This document shows positions 8,232 through 16,102 of a stretch of DNA of 34,924 nucleotides, piece by piece (within the stretch, counting starts at the first letter, position 1; every line of letters begins with the position of its first letter). The stretch is from Succinatimonas hippei (GTDB lineage Bacteria > Pseudomonadota > Gammaproteobacteria > Enterobacterales > Succinivibrionaceae), in assembly GCA_004557545.1 (NCBI GenBank), contig SFGV01000014.1, positions 1-34,924 of the forward strand. The letters run 5' to 3'. Below the pieces are notes generated by a model that saw only the letters and a list, made by a program, of their open reading frames with translations, was not told where the DNA came from and searched no databases. The position numbers and the translations under genes are program-made.

Positions 8232-10811
8232 TTAGGAGCGCTCATCACGTTCGCTGTCAAATGGATCACTGTCCCTCTGGGTATCAATGGTACGGTAGGT
8301 TCCGGCCCTGCCAGTGGCCTGCGCGTATCCGCCCTGACGGGATGAGTGTGTGTAGTTCTCGTCTTCAGGCGCAGCCTGAGGAACATCAGAAAAATCCACC
8401 GCCACATCATCGCCCTGACCGGCATCCGCCTGAGTGTAATTGTCGGCAGAGGCAAGACCGCCCTGTCTTACAGAGTGAGGATAAGAAGGGGCGCTTAGAT
8501 CATCACGACCCTCGTGTATCTCAGCGAAGCTTACATTATTCTCACTTCCCTCACCCGCGGGAGCTTGGGTGAACTCATAAGGCTTGCGCTCTATGCTCTC
8601 CCATGGTTTTTGGATCTCGTCAGGTTTGGTCTCTTTGGGCTTCGCGGCAACTGCCGGGGCCGCAGGGCGGCGGCGCGGCGCGCGGCGCTCCTGCGTCTGG
8701 GCGTCATCTGCTGCCCTGGGAGTTCTGCGCTGTCTCTGGGGTCTTTCGGTATCACGAATTCTCTCGCTTCTCGGGGCGCGCTGGGTTGAGCTTTTTATCT
8801 CATCAGGCGCTTTTTCCTCGCTTCGTGAGGCGCGGGATACGCGTGTCTGGGCGCTACGCTCAGTACGCGGCCTGCGGGTCTGACCCTCTGATCTCTCATT
8901 TCTTGAGCGGGATGAGGAGCGTCTGCCCTCTGATCCGGCTGAACGGGATCTCTGGGGCTTCTGCCCGTTTCTCTGTGAGGGACGGCGGCGGGTTTCCTGC
9001 TCTTTGTCGTTTGAAGAGGAGACTATGCTCTTGAAGAAACCTACTACGGTACCAATGAGACCAGTGCTCTTCTGCTCTTTGCTCTGGCGGGTCACGCGGG
9101 ATGCGCCCTGGCGCCCGGTGCGCTCGGCCTTCTGGGTATCCTGACGGCGTGACGCGGGCTTAGCCTTCGGAGCCGGCTCTGACATGGCGCTCGTGAACTG
9201 ATCGGAGCTTATCGCAGGCTCATCCCTTTGGGCAGCCTTCGGGATATCGTGCTCGAAGTTCTTAAGCTCATCACGCTCACGCGCCTCCTCGTTTAAGGAT
9301 CGCAGCATTTCAATGCTGTTCTTATACGGGGAAGCAGTGTTGCTGGGGATCCTCTGAACCATGTATTCCTGAGGCATATAGTGCTGATCAGGAACTACGG
9401 TGATCCTTATGTGATTGTGCTCTTCGATCTTGGCGATCTGATCGCGCTTCTCATTGAGTATGAAGGTGGCGACGTCCACCGGGCATACCGCGTAAACATC
9501 ACCCGAGTTGTCCTTATGAGACTCCTCTTCGATGAGTCTCATAATTGAGAGCGCCAGTGATGAGGTGTCTCGCACCGTGCCCTGACCCTTACACATAGGG
9601 CAGACATGCGAACTTGATTCCTCAAGTGACGGACGCAGACGCTGGCGTGACATTTCAAGAAGGCCGAATTTTGAGATGCGGCTTAACTGAATGCGCGCGC
9701 GATCCTGACGGATCGCCTCATGCATGCGGTTTTCAATCTCGCGCTGGTTCTTAATCGGCGTCATGTCGATGAAGTCGATGACAACCAGTCCGCCGATATC
9801 GCGCAGTCTGAGCTGTCTGGCGATTTCTTCGGCAGCCTCAATATTGGTCTGCAGCGCGGTTTCCTCAATGTCTCCGCCATGGGTGGCCTTGGCGGAGTTG
9901 ACGTCAATTGATGTCAGGGCTTCAGTTGGGTCAATGACGATGGCGCCGCCTGAAGGCAGACGAACCTCACGCTGATACGCGGAGTCTATCTGGCTTTCAA
10001 TCTGGAATTTTGAGAACAGAGGCACATCAAGATTGTTGTAGTAATGCACCTTGTTTTCAAATTCGGGGCGGACCATCTTGATGTAGTGGAGCACCTCGTC
10101 AAAGACCTCTTTGCTGTCAACCAGGATCTCTCCTACATCCTCGCGCAGGTAATCGCGGATCGCGCGCAGCGCGATATTGGACTCCTGATGAATGAGGAAC
10201 GGGGCGCGGCGCGCGGAGGCAGCGTCTTTGATCATGCTCCAGAGCTTTGTCAGGATCTGCAGATCCCAGGCAAGCTCCTCTGAGGTTTTGCCAACGCCTG
10301 CGGTACGGACAATGATGCCCATGCCTTCAGGAACATCGAGTCCCTTCATGGCGCTCTTAAGGTCGGTGCGATCCTCGCCCTCGATCCTGCGGGAGATCCC
10401 GCCTGCTCTCGGGTTATTGGGCATGAGCACGAGATAGCTTCCGGCAAGAGATACATAAGTGGTAAGAGCGGCGCCTTTAAGCCCACGCTCCTCCTTCTCA
10501 ATCTGGACGATTACCTCGGTGCCTTCCTTGATCGCAGTCTTAAGTGACGCACGGTCGGAAAAATTCGTTCCCTCAGGGTAGTACTCAGGTGCGATTTCCT
10601 TTATGGGCAGAAAACCATGGCGGTCTACGCCGTAATCGACGAAGGCAGCCTCAAGGCTGGGCTCGACACGGGTTATCACACCTTTGTAAATATTGGCTTT
10701 CTTGTTGGCATGCTGCGGGGATTCTATGTCGAGGTCATACAGCTTCTGGCCATCGACAAGGGCAACGCGGATCTCTTCTTGCTGAGTCGCGTTTATAAGC
10801 ATTCTCTTCAC
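8232..10811 (-). CDS. rne: Ribonuclease E
   Basis: RNase E is the essential endoribonuclease that starts mRNA decay and processes rRNA and tRNA. The 859-aa product starts MKRMLINATQQEEIRVALVD, nearly identical to E. coli, from a GTG codon with AGGAG upstream. An S1 domain follows. The catalytic magnesium residues lie in DPTEALTSIDVNSA and VIDFIDMT, and the zinc-link CPMCKGQG follows. After the catalytic half comes an amphipathic segment (GLIGTVVGFFKSIV) matching the membrane anchor position in E. coli, then an Arg/Ser-rich disordered region and an acidic tail. The C-terminal half is about 200 residues shorter than in E. coli. The tail repeats a Y-x-HS-x-RQGG motif at 777-785 and 820-828. It is divergent from rluC, as in E. 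coli. Confidence 0.97.
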   Translation of the reverse strand: MKRMLINATQQEEIRVALVDGQKLYDLDIESPQHANKKANIYKGVITRVEPSLEAAFVDYGVDRHGFLPIKEIAPEYYPEGTNFSDRASLKTAIKEGTEVIVQIEKEERGLKGAALTTYVSLAGSYLVLMPNNPRAGGISRRIEGEDRTDLKSAMKGLDVPEGMGIIVRTAGVGKTSEELAWDLQILTKLWSMIKDAASARRAPFLIHQESNIALRAIRDYLREDVGEILVDSKEVFDEVLHYIKMVRPEFENKVHYYNNLDVPLFSKFQIESQIDSAYQREVRLPSGGAIVIDPTEALTSIDVNSAKATHGGDIEETALQTNIEAAEEIARQLRLRDIGGLVVIDFIDMTPIKNQREIENRMHEAIRQDRARIQLSRISKFGLLEMSRQRLRPSLEESSSHVCPMCKGQGTVRDTSSLALSIMRLIEEESHKDNSGDVYAVCPVDVATFILNEKRDQIAKIEEHNHIRITVVPDQHYMPQEYMVQRIPSNTASPYKNSIEMLRSLNEEARERDELKNFEHDIPKAAQRDEPAISSDQFTSAMSEPAPKAKPASRRQDTQKAERTGRQGASRVTRQSKEQKSTGLIGTVVGFFKSIVSSSNDKEQETRRRPSQRNGQKPQRSRSAGSEGRRSSSRSRNERSEGQTRRPRTERSAQTRVSRASRSEEKAPDEIKSSTQRAPRSERIRDTERPQRQRRTPRAADDAQTQERRAPRRRPAAPAVAAKPKETKPDEIQKPWESIERKPYEFTQAPAGEGSENNVSFAEIHEGRDDLSAPSYPHSVRQGGLASADNYTQADAGQGDDVAVDFSDVPQAAPEDENYTHSSRQGGYAQATGRAGTYRTIDTQRDSDPFDSERDERS

Positions 10812-11326
10812 GAGAGAGGCTCCTTGTATGCGGTTTTCACATCAGACTGAACAGGCCGCCGTACCGGGGGCATGGGTATAGTCAGGCACCCAGGCAGACA
10901 CAGCCCAGTCACGCAGGCGGAAAACCAGCTTTGTATTTGATTTTATCCGCATCCGGACGCGCCTTGTCCCCGCGTGGGGAGGGGTCACGGCTTGCGGCGC
11001 CGCATTCTTCCCTTTATCCACATTACGGCACAGCGAATATACCAGCCTGCCAAAGAGGTGGACGCCCGGCATCCCGGGCAGGGAAAATGCAAAAACAAAG
11101 ATAGAAACCATGAACAACAGGCTGTCGTATCTTCGTGATCAGATATTATGCCACATCACAATGCCGGGCTTATTTATAAAGCGCAAATTTCGGCGTATTT
11201 TCAGCCTCACCAGGAAAACAACAGCCCGGGAAGCTTTTGCGGAGGCCTTTCATATCATAGGACTCATGCTCCGCCTGTATATGGCAGTGCGGTACAATAT
11301 CGGCGTTCTTTTACAGAGGGATCCTG
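10812..11326. promoter_or_regulatory. rne-rluC divergent intergenic region with long rne leader
   Basis: This 515-bp stretch holds no gene I can support; two short open frames in it have no family features. E. coli rne has a long 5' leader here whose hairpins let RNase E control its own mRNA. On the rne strand this leader also has stems, including CCCC-CGC/GCG-GGGG around 10968-10983 and GCCCGGG/CCGGGC near 11065-11080. Autoregulation is therefore inferred from position and structure. I could not fix either promoter with confidence. Confidence 0.45.
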
Positions 11327-12295
11327 ATGACTCCAGACAATCGCACTGAAAACAAAGGCGTAACCTACAAGACAGCGACCTCGGATGATGAGGGACAGCG
11401 GCTTGACAATTATCTTGCGCGCAACCTCAAGGGGGTGCCGCGCAGCATGATTTACAGAATCTTAAGACGCGGCGAGGTCAGAGTTAATAAAGGCAGGGTT
11501 TCGCCTTCATACAAACTTTCAGAAGGCGATCTCATACGTATACCTCCGGTGACCGTCACGAAAGGACCGGTCACCATTCCATCGTCAAGGCTTCATCTGG
11601 TACAGGATCTTAAAGACAGGATCCTTTTTGAAAACGACGGGATCCTGGTTGTGGACAAGCCTTCAGGGCTGGCCGCCCACGGCGGCAGCGGAATAGAGTT
11701 CGGTCTGATAGAGGCTCTGCGCGCACTGCGCCCAGAGCAGCGCTTTCTTGAGCTTGCACACCGTCTCGACCGTGACACGTCAGGCTGTCTGATAGTCGCC
11801 AAGCGCCGTTCGGCGCTTCGCGATCTGCATGAGCAGTTCCGTCAGAGACAGGTGCACAAGCGCTATCTCACTCTGGTTCCGGGAAAGTGGGACAGAAGAC
11901 AGAATTTGGTAAACGCTCCTCTTATACGCAATGAGCTGCGCTCTGGAGAGCGTATGGTCGAGGTGGATTTTAAAAACGGCCAGCCATCTTCCACCGGCTT
12001 TGACATAGTCGAGGAATTTGCCGGAGCCACTCTTATGGCGGCTATGCCTCACACGGGTAGAACGCATCAGATCAGGGTGCATTGCGCGTATGTGCGTCAT
12101 CCGGTAGGCGGGGATGAGAAATACGGTGACAAGGAGTTTAACGGTTTTTTGCGCGAGCACGGGCTGCACCGCATGTTTCTGCATGCCCAGAGGATCACTT
12201 TTACCGATCCGGTTGAGGGGAAACTACTCAAGATAGAAGCGCCCCTGCCGCCTGAGCTTGCGAATATACTGCAGGTGCTCAGGGAGCTTTCGTGA
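11327..12295 (+). CDS. rluC: 23S rRNA pseudouridine synthase RluC
   Basis: RluC converts specific uridines of 23S rRNA (955, 2504, 2580 in E. coli) to pseudouridine. The 322-aa product has an N-terminal S4 RNA-binding domain (about 23-85) and the RluA-family catalytic motif HRLDRDTSG at 145-153 with the catalytic Asp at 148, followed by GRTHQIRVH. Length is close to E. coli RluC (319). AGGGATCC precedes the ATG. The gene is divergent from rne, the conserved arrangement. Its stop overlaps the start of the next gene, so the HAD phosphatase is co-transcribed. Confidence 0.95.
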   Translation: MTPDNRTENKGVTYKTATSDDEGQRLDNYLARNLKGVPRSMIYRILRRGEVRVNKGRVSPSYKLSEGDLIRIPPVTVTKGPVTIPSSRLHLVQDLKDRILFENDGILVVDKPSGLAAHGGSGIEFGLIEALRALRPEQRFLELAHRLDRDTSGCLIVAKRRSALRDLHEQFRQRQVHKRYLTLVPGKWDRRQNLVNAPLIRNELRSGERMVEVDFKNGQPSSTGFDIVEEFAGATLMAAMPHTGRTHQIRVHCAYVRHPVGGDEKYGDKEFNGFLREHGLHRMFLHAQRITFTDPVEGKLLKIEAPLPPELANILQVLRELS

Positions 12296-13008
12296 TGGAG
12301 AATTTCGTAAATGGCAGGCGGGATCTCACGTATGCCGCAAATCTAAGGCAGGTGCTCGCCAGTGTTGACGCGCTGGCCTTTGATCTTGATGGAACGCTCA
12401 CTGACAGCATAGGCAATATCATCGCCTGCACGAATTTTGTTTTTGACAGCTTTGGTTACAAAAGACCAGATCCTCACCTTGTCATGAGCACCATAGGCAT
12501 GAAGCTTGAGGACAGTCTGCGTACGGTACTGCCTTCAGATCACAAGTCAGAATATCTGGAATTTACGGAAAGTTACCGCAGGATCTACTCAGAGCATCCT
12601 GAGTTTTTAATCGACAACCTCTTTGACGGCGTGGTTGAGACCGTAAGTGAGCTTAAAAAAAGAGGTTACAAGATAGGATTTGTCTCGGGAAGATCGGTAA
12701 CCGGAGTCAAGCGCACGGTATATGGCACCGCCCTGAGATCAATGTGTGACGCGATTGCAGGCGGCAGTGAGGCTCCGTCAAAGCCTGATCCGGGGATGAT
12801 GCGCCTGCTCTCAGAACGTCTTAATGTAAGACCATCGCGCATTCTGGGGGTTGGTGACGCGGCAATGGATATCATGATGTACCATGCCGCCGGATCCAAA
12901 GCTCTTGCGGTACAGACCGGGGTGTGGAGCGGTGACGCGCTCCTGAGACTAGCACCCCCGTGTGAGGCAATTTTGCCAAAAGTAACGGATATCAGATATT
13001 TCATCTGA
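12295..13008 (+). CDS. HAD-superfamily phosphatase, phosphoglycolate-phosphatase-like
   Basis: The roughly 237-aa product has HAD motif I FDLDGTLTD (first Asp about residue 30), a cap domain, a motif II-like segment GFVSGRS, a lysine in SKPDPGMM, and motif IV GVGDAAMDI. This is the Gph/PGMB-type subgroup, which removes phosphate from small metabolites. The true substrate cannot be read from the sequence. Translation can start at the ATG at 12295, which overlaps the rluC stop (TGATG), or at the GTG directly before it at 12292. E. coli has maf (yceF) in roughly this position and not a HAD enzyme. Confidence 0.85.
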   Translation: MENFVNGRRDLTYAANLRQVLASVDALAFDLDGTLTDSIGNIIACTNFVFDSFGYKRPDPHLVMSTIGMKLEDSLRTVLPSDHKSEYLEFTESYRRIYSEHPEFLIDNLFDGVVETVSELKKRGYKIGFVSGRSVTGVKRTVYGTALRSMCDAIAGGSEAPSKPDPGMMRLLSERLNVRPSRILGVGDAAMDIMMYHAAGSKALAVQTGVWSGDALLRLAPPCEAILPKVTDIRYFI

Positions 13009-13091
13009 CGCGGCGTCATTAAAACCGTTTTTTATTTGAGGACCGGGGCGGAAGGTAAATGTCTTTTTCTTCGCCCTGCGTGTCGTGAAAA

Positions 13092-13125
13092 GGGCAGTCA
13101 CCGCGTCAGCACGGGCGGTCTGCCC
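13092..13125 (-). terminator. Terminator downstream of the exported-protein gene
   Basis: On the minus strand GGGCAG-ACCGC pairs with GCGGT-(GA)-CTGCCC, an 11-bp stem with a 2-nt bulge, followed by TTTTC. It lies just past the stop of the minus-strand gene at 13141. Confidence 0.6.
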
Positions 13126-13140
13126 CTCAGAGCATCTGAA

Positions 13141-13848
13141 TTATTCTCTTTCTGAAGGACAGGTGATCGCGTTTACCGTCCCGTGAGCGCTTATAAAAAG
13201 CGGAACATCAGGTGAGATCCGGTCAGGCATCACCATCATGGTGATTTTGCACCCGGGAAGAGGTCTCGCGCGCTGCTGCTCATCGTAAAAAAGGCTGTCT
13301 ATAACCGCTGTGTCAATCACGAAGCTGCGATCCTTGAAGGTATAAAAGCGCATTCCGCGAAAGTCTTTGGTATTCATGTCAAGCGGCATATCAGCAAGGA
13401 TCAGAGGCAGCTGGCGCAACTCTTTAAGCAGAGGACTTAAAACCCGGTTATCCACCAGCTGGCGCAGCAGGTCGGTATTTAAGGTAATACCTATATTCGT
13501 GGCAAAAACATTCTGGGTGCGCCACTCAATCTTATCCCCACCGCCGTAGTTTGTGATGGTAAGAAGCCCCAGTAGCGGCTGTGAGACGTTGCCGTGAAGA
13601 CCTGCCGCTCCCTGAGGAAATACCGCGGTTACAGTCTGGTATTTAAGCCCGCGCGCTTTGGCCTGAGCCTCACTTACTATCTTTGCCTGCCGTTGCGTAT
13701 CAAGTATTTCGCCCGCGCCCAGGATCACCTCGTTAACAGAATAGTGCATAGTGTTGAACTTCTGGGTGAAAACATGAGCCTGAGCGCCCTGCGCGTACAG
13801 GACGGCCGCAAACATGGTCATCGCGAAAGTGAAAAAGCGGAACATCAT
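13141..13848 (-). CDS. Exported protein of unknown family
   Basis: I do not recognise this 235-aa protein. It has a clear signal peptide (MMFRFFTFAMTMFAAVLYAQGAQA, cleavage after AQA about residue 24), no lipobox and no later membrane span. The mature part carries beta-rich segments such as LLGLLTITNYGGGDKIEWRT and an IGITLNTDLLRQL helix. Its size and amphipathic pattern loosely recall the DUF1439/YceB lipoproteins whose gene lies in the neighbouring chromosomal region of E. coli, but there is no lipid-attachment Cys and I would not assign it. It is convergent with the HAD gene and divergent from yceD, inside an otherwise conserved rne-to-fab block. Confidence 0.75.
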   Translation of the reverse strand: MMFRFFTFAMTMFAAVLYAQGAQAHVFTQKFNTMHYSVNEVILGAGEILDTQRQAKIVSEAQAKARGLKYQTVTAVFPQGAAGLHGNVSQPLLGLLTITNYGGGDKIEWRTQNVFATNIGITLNTDLLRQLVDNRVLSPLLKELRQLPLILADMPLDMNTKDFRGMRFYTFKDRSFVIDTAVIDSLFYDEQQRARPLPGCKITMMVMPDRISPDVPLFISAHGTVNAITCPSERE

Positions 13849-13948
13849 CGCGTCTCCAAAACAAGCGCCGTCCGGAAGGGCGGCTTATATGCATAGTGTA
13901 TACTTCATTGCAAAGAAAGCCCGTGACAGGGGTTTAGGATCCGCGTTT

Positions 13949-13954
13949 TATAAT
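13949..13954 (+). promoter_or_regulatory. -10 element directly upstream of yceD
   Basis: A perfect TATAAT lies just before the GGAGG of yceD. A poor -35 (TGACAG at 13924-13929, spacer 19) is upstream. Initiation at the usual distance would leave almost no leader and would cut off the Shine-Dalgarno, so either the message is leaderless or this is fortuitous. Confidence 0.3.
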
Positions 13955-13966
13955 CCGGAGGCAACC

Positions 13967-14506
13967 ATGGCAGATTTAGCTTTCTCGCCGGTAGTGAGCT
14001 TTGACAAGGCGGTAAGCCTTGAGCAGCACTACGATACCTTAATTGACCAGTCATTCTTAAAAAGGCTTGGCGACGCCTGTGTGAGCGTTGATGCGCCGGC
14101 TCGAGCGGTTTTTCATTTCTTCAGGGATCTGCAGGGACTGAGAACCATAGAAGGTGAGATCAGCTGTCCTGTCACCATGCGCTGTCAGCGTTGCGGCGGT
14201 GACATAAAGGTTGAACTGCACTCCGTGTTCAGATCAACGTGTGATGAGGCCAAGGCAAAGAGCCTTAAGATTGACGATCATCTTGATATCGTGCCGGTAA
14301 CCGCGGCGGGAGACTTTGAGCTTTTGGGATACCTTGAGGACTGCCTTCTACTGGAGATACCGTATTCTCCCCGTCATGATGAGGGTGATAAGGCATGCGT
14401 AAGCCCCGGGATGAGCTTTGGGGAGATCCCTGATGAGCCTGAGGTAAATCCTTTCGCGGTATTAGACTCGCTTAAACAGGAGATGAAAAAAGCGAATCGT
14501 CAGTGA
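13967..14506 (+). CDS. yceD: YceD / DUF177 protein, 23S rRNA accumulation
   Basis: The 179-aa product belongs to the YceD (DUF177) family, which is needed for normal 23S rRNA levels in E. coli and plants. It keeps the CxxC pair in TMRCQRCGGD (Cys73, Cys76) and the acidic C-terminal pattern FGEIPDEPEVNPFAVLDSLK, nearly the same as the E. coli tail. The open frame continues upstream to 13814, but the ATG at 13967 has GGAGG 5 nt before it and gives the family length (173 in E. coli). It is next to rpmF, the standard pairing. Confidence 0.93.
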   Translation: MADLAFSPVVSFDKAVSLEQHYDTLIDQSFLKRLGDACVSVDAPARAVFHFFRDLQGLRTIEGEISCPVTMRCQRCGGDIKVELHSVFRSTCDEAKAKSLKIDDHLDIVPVTAAGDFELLGYLEDCLLLEIPYSPRHDEGDKACVSPGMSFGEIPDEPEVNPFAVLDSLKQEMKKANRQ

Positions 14507-14554
14507 AAAAACATGGAAAATGAAGAGCCGCCATTACTGGAGATTCAAATTGGG

Positions 14555-14583
14555 TTGAATGTAGACGGTGCTTCATCTATAAT
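14555..14583 (+). promoter_or_regulatory. Sigma-70 promoter of rpmF
   Basis: TTGAAT (14555-14560), a 17-bp spacer and TATAAT (14578-14583) form a strong promoter about 85 bp upstream of rpmF. It gives the ribosomal protein, and perhaps the fab genes beyond, a start separate from yceD. Confidence 0.85.
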
Positions 14584-14667
14584 GCCGCGTTTAGAGCTGT
14601 CGTGAGACAGCGTGAAAATACAGCGCGGCTGTAAGAGCCGCATTTCCGGAAATTTAGGAGACATCAC

Positions 14668-14862
14668 ATGGCCGTTCAGCAGACTCATCAGTCCCGTTCA
14701 CGCCGTGACAAGCGTCGTACCCATGACGCGCTTACCGCAAACCAGCTTTCTGTGGATAAGACCTCAGGCGAGGTTCATGTCCGCCACAACCTGACCGAAG
14801 GCGGCTACTACCGCGGGGTCAAGTACGATCTGCAGGCTGCGGAGCCTTTAAAGCGTAAGTGA
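14668..14862 (+). CDS. rpmF: 50S ribosomal protein L32
   Basis: The 64-aa basic product starts MAVQQ and contains RRTHDALTANQLSVDKTSGE and RHNLTEGGYYRG, which align closely with E. coli L32 (57 aa). L32 lies near the peptide exit side of the large subunit. The C terminus is about seven residues longer than in E. coli. AGGAG precedes the ATG. It lies between yceD and plsX, the conserved position that links ribosome and membrane synthesis. Confidence 0.97.
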   Translation: MAVQQTHQSRSRRDKRRTHDALTANQLSVDKTSGEVHVRHNLTEGGYYRGVKYDLQAAEPLKRK

Positions 14863-14911
14863 TCTGAAACAGCATCACTAATAAATATATTTATACAAGC
14901 TTGTACTGGAG

Positions 14912-14941
14912 CGGGGCGTTGCGGGTTAACCGGGGCGCCCC
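14912..14941 (+). terminator. Hairpin between rpmF and plsX, possible partial terminator
   Basis: GGGGCG (14913-14918) pairs with CGCCCC (14936-14941) around a loop that contains the palindrome GGTTAACC, and is followed by GTTTATCGTTT. The T content is modest, so it may lower read-through from the highly expressed rpmF into plsX and not stop it fully. Confidence 0.45.
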
Positions 14942-14950
14942 GTTTATCGT

Positions 14951-15934
14951 TTGGTATCAGAGAATTTGAAAAACGTTACCGTAGCTCTTGATGGCAACGG
15001 TGGGGATCGCGACGCGCTGTCGGGTATTGCCAGGGCGGTCAGATTCGCCATGACCCTGTACCCTGACATGAGGCTTATAGCATTCGGGGCAAGGCAGCTT
15101 GAAGAGGATCTTGCGCGCGCCCAGGTATTGGGACCGCGCTGTGAATATCGCTTCGCTCCGTTGCAGATCCCTCAGGATGAACCACCCAGAAATGTACTTT
15201 GCGGTTATTCACAGTCGTCCATGCGCAAGGCTATACAGTGTGTGAAGGATGGTGAGGCTCAGGCCGTGATATCCGCGGGCGGCACCGGACCACTGGTGGT
15301 GCTTTCACGCCACATACTTGGGACCATCGGGCGCATGCGTCCTGCGCTTTGCGCCAAGATCCCATCAGGTTCCGGACGCTTTAGTCTGATGCTTGATCTG
15401 GGAGCCAACTCAAGATGCGCTCCTTCAGATCTTTGCGATTTCGCAAGACTTGGCACTGCGGCAGGACGCCTTATACTGGGGGTAAGCGAACCGTCATGCG
15501 CCATACTCAATATAGGATCCGAACTTGGCAAGGGTAATGAGCTGGTGCAGAAGGCCCGCGTTCTGATAAGCGCGCGCAAGAAGCTGCATTGCAACGGTTT
15601 TATCGAGGCAAATCAGCTTTTTAGCGGGGATAGTGACATTATCGTCACCGATGGCTTTACCGGAAATATCGCGCTCAAGGCCGCGGAAGGTGTGGTTAAG
15701 GTATTCTTCCGAGAGCGCGGGATAAAACGATATTTCGCGAAGCTTGCCTGCCCTGAGTGGCTGATGCCCTGGCAGTACAATGGATCCCTGCTCCTTGGAG
15801 TACGCGGCAACGTGGTCAAAAGCCATGCCAGCGCTAAGCAGGAAGCACTTGCCGTAGCGATAGTTGAGGCCGCGAAGGCCGTAAAAGCAGGACTTTGTGA
15901 CGCTATGCTTGAAGATCCGTTGCTTAATGACTGA
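14951..15934 (+). CDS. plsX: Phosphate acyltransferase PlsX (divergent)
   Basis: PlsX makes acyl-phosphate from acyl-ACP, the first step from fatty acid to phospholipid synthesis through PlsY. The 327-aa product has LDLGAN, LLGVRGNVVKSH and DIIVTDGFTGNIALKAAEGV, all PlsX segments, and it sits in the conserved rpmF-plsX-fabH order. Two signatures differ from the usual: the N-terminal MGGD is NGGD (ALDGNGGD), and SAGNTGA is SAGGTGP. No ATG start is available. TTG at 14951 opens the frame and TTG at 14966 is an alternative; neither has a good Shine-Dalgarno. It remains open whether the changes alter activity. Confidence 0.9.
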   Translation: MVSENLKNVTVALDGNGGDRDALSGIARAVRFAMTLYPDMRLIAFGARQLEEDLARAQVLGPRCEYRFAPLQIPQDEPPRNVLCGYSQSSMRKAIQCVKDGEAQAVISAGGTGPLVVLSRHILGTIGRMRPALCAKIPSGSGRFSLMLDLGANSRCAPSDLCDFARLGTAAGRLILGVSEPSCAILNIGSELGKGNELVQKARVLISARKKLHCNGFIEANQLFSGDSDIIVTDGFTGNIALKAAEGVVKVFFRERGIKRYFAKLACPEWLMPWQYNGSLLLGVRGNVVKSHASAKQEALAVAIVEAAKAVKAGLCDAMLEDPLLND

Positions 15935-15969
15935 TTGTCAGTGATTTTAAGGCAGATCCCGCATGCGTG

Positions 15970-16040
15970 TATAATAAAGACCTGACAGGCACTATGCGTT
16001 AACAGATTTTGGCGCGATGCGCCGGAGCTCCCGCTCCGGC
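15970..16040 (+). promoter_or_regulatory. Promoter and double hairpin leader before fabH
   Basis: A consensus -10 TATAAT (15970-15975) with only a weak -35 is followed by two stems: GGCGC/GCGCC just before 16023, and a perfect 8-bp stem GCCGGAGC/GCTCCGGC (16021-16040) with loop TCCC. The stems share bases and could be mutually exclusive. The leader to fabH would be about 120 nt. Confidence 0.45.
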
Positions 16041-16102
16041 TTAAAGGGTGGTTAAGAACAACGCCGCGCGCTGATACCAAACTAAATAAAACGGGTGGAT
16101 CT

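Noticed and set aside
8514..9034. Plus-strand frames opposite the rne C-terminal region
   Set aside because: They are antisense shadows of the Arg/Ser-rich repeats of rne; Gly/Arg-rich sequences without family features.
10842..11117. 91-aa minus-strand frame upstream of rne
   Set aside because: It lies in the expected rne leader, and the protein is rich in unlikely residues with no domain pattern.
11110..11349. 79-aa plus-strand frame overlapping the rluC start
   Set aside because: It overlaps rluC in another frame and has no recognisable domain.
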